Assembly: GCA_016938535.1 (NCBI GenBank)
Contig: JAFGUL010000013.1
Location: forward strand, 1-9,593
Direction of reading: 5' to 3'
Source: Candidatus Delongbacteria bacterium
Lineage (GTDB): Bacteria > Delongbacteria > UBA4055
DNA: 9,593 nt
Position 1 is the first letter of the stretch. The number at the start of each line of letters is the position of its first letter. Both the position numbers and the translations under genes were made by a program. This document shows, in pieces, positions 5,781 through 9,593 of the stretch. The notes beneath the pieces are model-generated. The model was not told the origin of the DNA, made no database searches, and worked only from the letters and a program-made list of their open reading frames with translations.

Positions 5781-6959
5781 TTAGAACAGATCGCCCGGAT
5801 TGATCATTAGAAATTCCTGCCACGATAGTCCCTGACCGCCGACGATATAGCTTTTAGCACCGCCGTATATCTGCATAAATTTTTTCATGCCTTCGGTTTT
5901 CTGCCTGCTCCCGCTTTTGATCTCAAGAGCAACAATTGCATCCCCCTTCTTTAAAACAAAATCAACCTCAAAATTATTATCGCGCCAGTAAAACAATTTA
6001 TATTCTTCAAGCTTTGACCTGTTGAGCAAATAGGAACCTACGCATGATTCGACCATCCTGCCCCATTTTTCAGGTTTTTCGATAATCTCCGCATATGTTT
6101 CAGGCATCATCGCGTTTATAAGAGCAGTATTATGCGTGATCAATTTCGGACTCGAAGCTCTAACCCTGACATCCTGAACCATGAATTTTGATATTCCGCC
6201 TACGATACCGCTGTTGTCGAGCAGTTCGAGATAATGCGAAACCGTAGTTGTGTTGCCCGCATCGTGGAGCTGCCCGAGAAACTTATTGAAAGACAAAATC
6301 TGACATGAATAAAGCAATCCCAGTTCACATACGCTTTTTAAAAGAGCAGGCTTGTCCACCCTCGTTATATGGAGAATGTCTTTTGATATAGTTGTCTCGA
6401 TAATGGAATTTTTGACATAATGCTTAAACCTCGTTTCGTCATGGATCAGCTCTGCTGCGCCCGGATAAGCTCCGAACCAGACATACTGTTCAGGCGTTAG
6501 ACCAAACTCCTTTTTCATTTCCGCATAAGACCAGTGAACCATTTTTATCAGTTCAAATCTGCCGGTCAATGATTCTGTAAGACCTTTCTGAAGAAGCAGC
6601 TGTGATGATCCGAGAAGCACAAGTTTGATATTTGTCTTTTCTCTGCTGTCCTTATCCCACTCAAGCTTAACTGTTTCACTCCAGTTCCTGATCTTTTGAA
6701 TTTCGTCTATCACCAGAAGATATTCCCCGGCTTTTTCCACCTTCATTCTTAGCCTGACGATCTCCCACTGCTGGCTTATCCATACGCTGTTTTCGGGATT
6801 AACATCGTCTGCAGTAATGTACAGACTGCTCTTGCCTGATCTTTTCAGATATTCGAGTACAGTTGTGGTTTTACCGACTTGTCTCGGACCGGATATTACC
6901 TGAATAAACCTTCTTTTTTCATTCAGTCTTTTTGTAATTATTTGTATTTTACTTTCCAT
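5781..6959 (-). CDS. AAA-family ATPase with DUF4143-type C-terminal domain
   Basis: 392 residues, the normal length for this family. Residues 1-160 are the ATPase: Walker A GPRQVGKTT (24-32, K30), Walker B LLVIDEIQ (81-88, D85/E86), sensor-like VLLGSSQ (114-120) and LTGR (131-134) with R134. A helical middle part follows. The C-terminal region (about 295-375) has YWRDNNFEVDFVL (E331, D333) and ALEIKSG (344-350, E346, K348), the layout of a PD-(D/E)XK nuclease-like fold, as in DUF4143 proteins. GGAG, 6 bases before the ATG, supports the start. The family is common in bacteria and archaea, often in many copies and next to toxin-antitoxin or defence genes, but its role is not known. It is convergent with hepT, and a remnant of a relative lies at 5012-5056. 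Confidence 0.9.
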   Translation of the reverse strand: MESKIQIITKRLNEKRRFIQVISGPRQVGKTTTVLEYLKRSGKSSLYITADDVNPENSVWISQQWEIVRLRMKVEKAGEYLLVIDEIQKIRNWSETVKLEWDKDSREKTNIKLVLLGSSQLLLQKGLTESLTGRFELIKMVHWSYAEMKKEFGLTPEQYVWFGAYPGAAELIHDETRFKHYVKNSIIETTISKDILHITRVDKPALLKSVCELGLLYSCQILSFNKFLGQLHDAGNTTTVSHYLELLDNSGIVGGISKFMVQDVRVRASSPKLITHNTALINAMMPETYAEIIEKPEKWGRMVESCVGSYLLNRSKLEEYKLFYWRDNNFEVDFVLKKGDAIVALEIKSGSRQKTEGMKKFMQIYGGAKSYIVGGQGLSWQEFLMINPGDLF

Positions 6960-6991
6960 AAATCACTCCGATTGATGGCCGCAATTAACAT

Positions 6992-7045
6992 TTTACTCAA
7001 TGCTATGAGCAAATTTACTCAATAGGATGATAATTTTTACTCAAT
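6992..7045 (-). repeat. Three direct repeats of ATTGAGTAAA with a 22-bp period
   Basis: On the minus strand ATTGAGTAAA occurs exactly at 7045-7036, 7023-7014 and 7001-6992, each step exactly 22 bp, about two helical turns, so proteins bound there would sit on one face of the DNA. Over a full 22-base unit the first two copies agree at 17 positions, the match extending to CTATTGAGTAAA and a later TCAT. The array lies 33-86 bases before the ATPase start and just downstream of its best promoter match. It looks like an operator or iteron-type binding array, probably for autoregulation. Confidence 0.8.
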
Positions 7046-7048
7046 AGA

Positions 7049-7077
7049 AATATAATTGCAGGATTATTATTACGCAA
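7049..7077 (-). promoter_or_regulatory. Possible promoter of the ATPase gene
   Basis: On the minus strand TTGCGT (7077-7072) and TATATT (7054-7049) are separated by 17 bases; the -10 box matches at 5 of 6 positions, the -35 at 3. The predicted transcript start, near 7042, falls inside the first ATTGAGTAAA repeat, so occupation of the array would block transcription. Confidence 0.4.
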
Positions 7078-7106
7078 CAGAAAAATCAGGTTAATTTTAT
7101 ATAAAT

Positions 7107-7226
7107 CTTTCCTGAATTTCTCGAACCGCAAACTTGTTCATGGAAGTGTCAGATAATTTGGAGATTATCGCATAGCAGCGGAGAACAATGATGTTTGAAT
7201 TTTGCGGATCTCAAAAAGCAGGAAAG
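7107..7226 (-). repeat. 120-bp imperfect palindromic repeat, copy B
   Basis: This copy has the same length and the same terminal CTTTCCTG / CAGGAAAG as copy A at 4890-5009, but the opposite orientation in the window. Relative to the upstream gene its orientation is the same: it starts 5 bases after the serS stop, in the serS sense direction. Its inner arms are GATCCGCAAAATT (7210-7198) and AAGTTTGCGGTTC (7135-7123), pairing at 11 of 13 positions. The pair T4911:A4988 of copy A is G:C here (7205 and 7128), a compensatory change. The invariant 30-base core is at 7159-7188. Confidence 0.88.
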
Positions 7227-7231
7227 AACCC

Positions 7232-8497
7232 CTAATCTATAACATCAAACCCGGTATATTTCCTCAAAACCTCGGGTACCGTGATCGAACCGTCCTCGTT
7301 CTGATAGTGCTCAAGTATCGACACCATCAGCCTCGAAGTCGCAAGCCCGCTCCCGTTCAGCGTGTGAATGAACTCCGGTTTCGCTCCCGGTTCAGGCCTG
7401 TACTTCAAGTCCATCCTCCTGGCCTGAAAATCAACGAAGTTCGAACATGATGACGCCTCGAGATATTTATTTTCGGCAGCAGACCAGGTCTCAATGTCAT
7501 AACATTTCGCGGCACCGAAGCTCAGATCGCCCGTGCAAAGTTCAAGCACCCTGTACGGGATCTTAAGCTCGGAAAGTATTCCTTCGACCCTCTTTACAAG
7601 ATCCTCAAGCTCATCATAAGAAGTCTCAGGCTTCACGAACTTCACCATCTCGACCTTATTGAACTGATGAACCCTCAAAAGACCCTTCGTCTCCTTTCCG
7701 TAACTGCCTGCCTCGCGCCTGAAACACGGAGTATATCCCACATAATACACCGGAAGCTTGTCCGCGTTCATGATCTCTTCCCTGTGAATGTTGGTGATCG
7801 TAACCTCGCCCGTCGGGATCAGGTACAGATCGTCCTTCTCGCAATAATACATGTCGTCCTGAAGTTTCGGAAGCTGCGAAGTCCCTTCCATAGCCGAAGG
7901 AAGCGCCATTATCGGAGGAATTATCTCCTTATATCCGTCCTTGATATGATAATCGAGCATGTAATTGATAAGAGCCCTTTCGAGAGTGGCTCCTTTGCCT
8001 ATATATAACGGAAAGCCCGAACCGCTCATTCTGCTCGCCCGCTTAAAATCCATTATTCCGAGCTTTTCTGTCAGCTCTAGATGATCTTTGGGCTTAAACC
8101 CGAAATCTTTCTTTTCACCAACCACCCTGACCTCAATATTATCCTCGGCACTAATACCGACCGGGACGGATTCGTGAGGAAGATTCGGCATCGTCAGCAT
8201 TATATCTTTTATCTCTTTTTCGGTATATCTCAGGTCATAATCAAGCTTTGATATTTTTTCACCGATAATCCTGCTGTTCTCTTTCGCTTTCTCAGCCTCA
8301 TCACCTTTACCTCTCATAGCGGATATAAGCTTGGTAACCGTGTTCCTTTCTGCCTTTAAAGATTCTGCCTGTCCGAGAATTTCCCTTCTCTTTTTGTCGA
8401 GATCAAGCAGCAGATCTATATCAATGTTAACTTTCTTGCTTTTAAGTCCCGCTTTAACCTTGTCGGGATTTTCCCTGATGTATTTAATGTCCAGCAT
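7232..8497 (-). CDS. serS: Seryl-tRNA synthetase
   Basis: 421 residues, typical length. The enzyme charges tRNA-Ser with serine (class II synthetase, cytoplasmic homodimer). Residues about 27-100 are the charged antiparallel coiled-coil arm that grips the long variable arm of tRNA-Ser. The serine-binding loop TGE is at 229-231. Motif 2 is CFRREAGSYGKETKGLLRVHQF (258-279) with R260 and E262. The stretch ASSCSNFVDFQARR (348-361) is conserved. Motif 3 is GSGLATSRL (382-390) with R389. AAGGA 8 bases before the ATG supports the start. It is the last gene of a minus-strand group, 21 bases after the unknown 132-residue gene, and is followed after 5 bases by repeat copy B. A sampled line is 57% G+C. 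Confidence 0.97.
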   Translation of the reverse strand: MLDIKYIRENPDKVKAGLKSKKVNIDIDLLLDLDKKRREILGQAESLKAERNTVTKLISAMRGKGDEAEKAKENSRIIGEKISKLDYDLRYTEKEIKDIMLTMPNLPHESVPVGISAEDNIEVRVVGEKKDFGFKPKDHLELTEKLGIMDFKRASRMSGSGFPLYIGKGATLERALINYMLDYHIKDGYKEIIPPIMALPSAMEGTSQLPKLQDDMYYCEKDDLYLIPTGEVTITNIHREEIMNADKLPVYYVGYTPCFRREAGSYGKETKGLLRVHQFNKVEMVKFVKPETSYDELEDLVKRVEGILSELKIPYRVLELCTGDLSFGAAKCYDIETWSAAENKYLEASSCSNFVDFQARRMDLKYRPEPGAKPEFIHTLNGSGLATSRLMVSILEHYQNEDGSITVPEVLRKYTGFDVID

Positions 8498-8518
8498 AGT
8501 GATTCCTTACATATTTAT

Positions 8519-8917
8519 TTAATTTTTGTCTTTCTTCTGCTTTTTAGCCCTTTCTTCAAGAGCTTTTCTTTCCTGCTTGGCGATCTTTTCCATCTTCTTC
8601 ATGTTCTTGATGTCCTCTCTGACCTTTTTGTCGTGCTCCTGTCTTTTAAACTCCTCATCTTCCATAATATTCAAAAAATAATCAATACCCTTCCTCTGCT
8701 CGAGAACCTGCTGAACATCATTATAGGCATCACGGGGGATAACGAAAGTCAGAAAAGGCTCGACATAGGCCATGAACTGGCTCGCAATATAATTTAAAGG
8801 CTGCACGGATTCCAGAAAAAATATCGTGGGCGCGGTCATTCCCTTCGAAGCTATCGCATAAGCTATTTTTCGTAACAGTTTTTCCTGTTCTTCGGTGATC
8901 TTAATTTTCTTTTCCAT
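8519..8917 (-). CDS. Uncharacterised 132-residue protein with a hydrophobic core and charged coiled-coil tail
   Basis: I cannot assign a function. Residues 1-25 are a charged amphipathic helix. Residues 26-61 (beginning GMTAPTIFFLESVQPL and ending FLTFVIP) are hydrophobic with two prolines, and could be one or two membrane-associated segments rather than a clean transmembrane helix. Residues about 87-132 are almost entirely K, E, D, R and Q, predicted as a long helix or coiled coil with a very basic end (KKQKKDKN). The start overlaps the 3' end of the glycosyltransferase gene by 17 bases and has only a weak Shine-Dalgarno, so translation is probably coupled. The position between a polyprenyl-phosphate glycosyltransferase and serS suggests a membrane-surface role, but that is inference. 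Confidence 0.75.
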   Translation of the reverse strand: MEKKIKITEEQEKLLRKIAYAIASKGMTAPTIFFLESVQPLNYIASQFMAYVEPFLTFVIPRDAYNDVQQVLEQRKGIDYFLNIMEDEEFKRQEHDKKVREDIKNMKKMEKIAKQERKALEERAKKQKKDKN

Positions 8918-9593
8918 CTGTATCCGTTGTTTCCTTTATGATGTATAGTGGTTTATTTTTAGTTTCCTCGAAAGTCTTCCCGACATAAAGGCCGACTATT
9001 CCGAGAATTAAAATTATCATTCCTGACAGAAACCATATCGAGACTATCATGCTGGGCCATCCATGAACGAGAAAATCTCCCGAGAGAGCTCTGATCAGAA
9101 GATAAACTGCAAAAAGAAAAGAACCTGCAGAGATGATCATGCCGAGTTTCACTACCAGCTTAAGAGGTTTGTTCGAAGTTGCGAGCATGACATCCAGTGC
9201 AAGGCTGAACAACCTTCTGAAATTATATGATGACCGCCTGTCTTTGTTCGCGCTGTGTTTAACTGAAACCGCCGTCGAATTGAAACCGACCCACCTGATC
9301 TTGACAGGAAAATAACGCATTGTTTCTTTCAGCTTTACTACAGCTTCAACAGCCTGTCTTGAATAGATACCGAAATTCCCGATAGTCTCATCCTGCTCGA
9401 TCTCTGTCAGATAGCTCAATACTTTATAGAACAGCCTTGAAGACAGCTTTTTAAAAAAACCGTCCTTCCTCTTTGCCCTGCGCGCATATACAATATCAAA
9501 ACCTTTTTTTGCCTTTTTATAGAGCTTTTCTATCTCTTCCGGCTGATCCTGAAGATCGCAGTCCATAACCACAACCCACTCTCCGACAGAAGA
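8901..9593 (-). CDS. GT2-family glycosyltransferase, polyprenyl-phosphate type (5' end outside window)
   Basis: 230 residues are visible and the reading frame is open to the right edge, so the true N-terminus is missing. The first visible residues, SSVGEWVVVMDCDLQDQPEE, contain the DxD-like metal and sugar-nucleotide site (DCDLQDQP), the family form of the common DADLQDPP. This implies about 80-100 missing residues. The catalytic half continues with ARRAKR and the NFGIYSRQAV segment (73-82). Two C-terminal membrane helices (about 147-169 and 181-205) follow, then KTFEETKNKPLYIIKE. This is the layout of enzymes that move a sugar from a nucleotide donor to a polyprenyl phosphate (DPM1/GtrB/ArnC-like) for lipopolysaccharide, glycan or protein modification. 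The sugar is unknown. It heads the visible minus-strand group with the unknown gene and serS. Confidence 0.92.
   Translation of the reverse strand, partial: SSVGEWVVVMDCDLQDQPEEIEKLYKKAKKGFDIVYARRAKRKDGFFKKLSSRLFYKVLSYLTEIEQDETIGNFGIYSRQAVEAVVKLKETMRYFPVKIRWVGFNSTAVSVKHSANKDRRSSYNFRRLFSLALDVMLATSNKPLKLVVKLGMIISAGSFLFAVYLLIRALSGDFLVHGWPSMIVSIWFLSGMIILILGIVGLYVGKTFEETKNKPLYIIKETTDTDGKEN

Overview
The window is bacterial chromosome. It carries ordinary housekeeping genes, with a small accessory island inserted between two of them. Promoters resemble sigma70 sites (TTGACT-like -35 boxes), most genes have clear Shine-Dalgarno sequences, and a polyprenyl-phosphate-type glycosyltransferase and a YihY-family membrane protein are present. 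I cannot name the species; the mixture suggests an uncultured or poorly studied bacterial lineage, and that is only an impression.

Layout, left to right. On the minus strand there is a YihY/BrkB-family membrane protein (cut by the left edge), with the replicative helicase dnaB just upstream of it, probably co-transcribed. Divergent from dnaB is a ten-helix DMT/EamA transporter on the plus strand. Its stop codon overlaps the stop of a convergent minus-strand gene for a stand-alone Lrp/AsnC ligand-binding (RAM) domain. Divergent from that is xth (exonuclease III), and back-to-back promoters can be read between the two. The right end is a minus-strand group: a GT2 glycosyltransferase (cut by the right edge), an unknown 132-residue protein, and serS.

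The island lies between the 3' ends of xth and serS (about 4884-7231). It holds a MntA/HepT-type toxin-antitoxin pair on the plus strand and an AAA ATPase with a DUF4143-type C-terminal region on the minus strand. Sampled 60-base lines of the toxin-antitoxin genes are 27-37% G+C, against 55-57% in xth and serS, which fits transfer.

Three things around the island are not explained by the genes. First, two 120-bp imperfect palindromes, identical at 104 of 120 positions without gaps, lie in inverted orientation at 4890-5009 and 7107-7226. Each starts 5-6 bases after the stop codon of a housekeeping gene, in that gene's sense orientation, and one stem pair has changed in a compensatory way (T:A to G:C). 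Second, directly beside the first copy is a 45-bp remnant of the 3' end of a second ATPase gene of the same family. Third, the intact ATPase is preceded by three exact copies of ATTGAGTAAA spaced exactly 22 bp apart, just downstream of its best promoter match. The locus looks like a repeated insertion site for selfish or defence-type genes.
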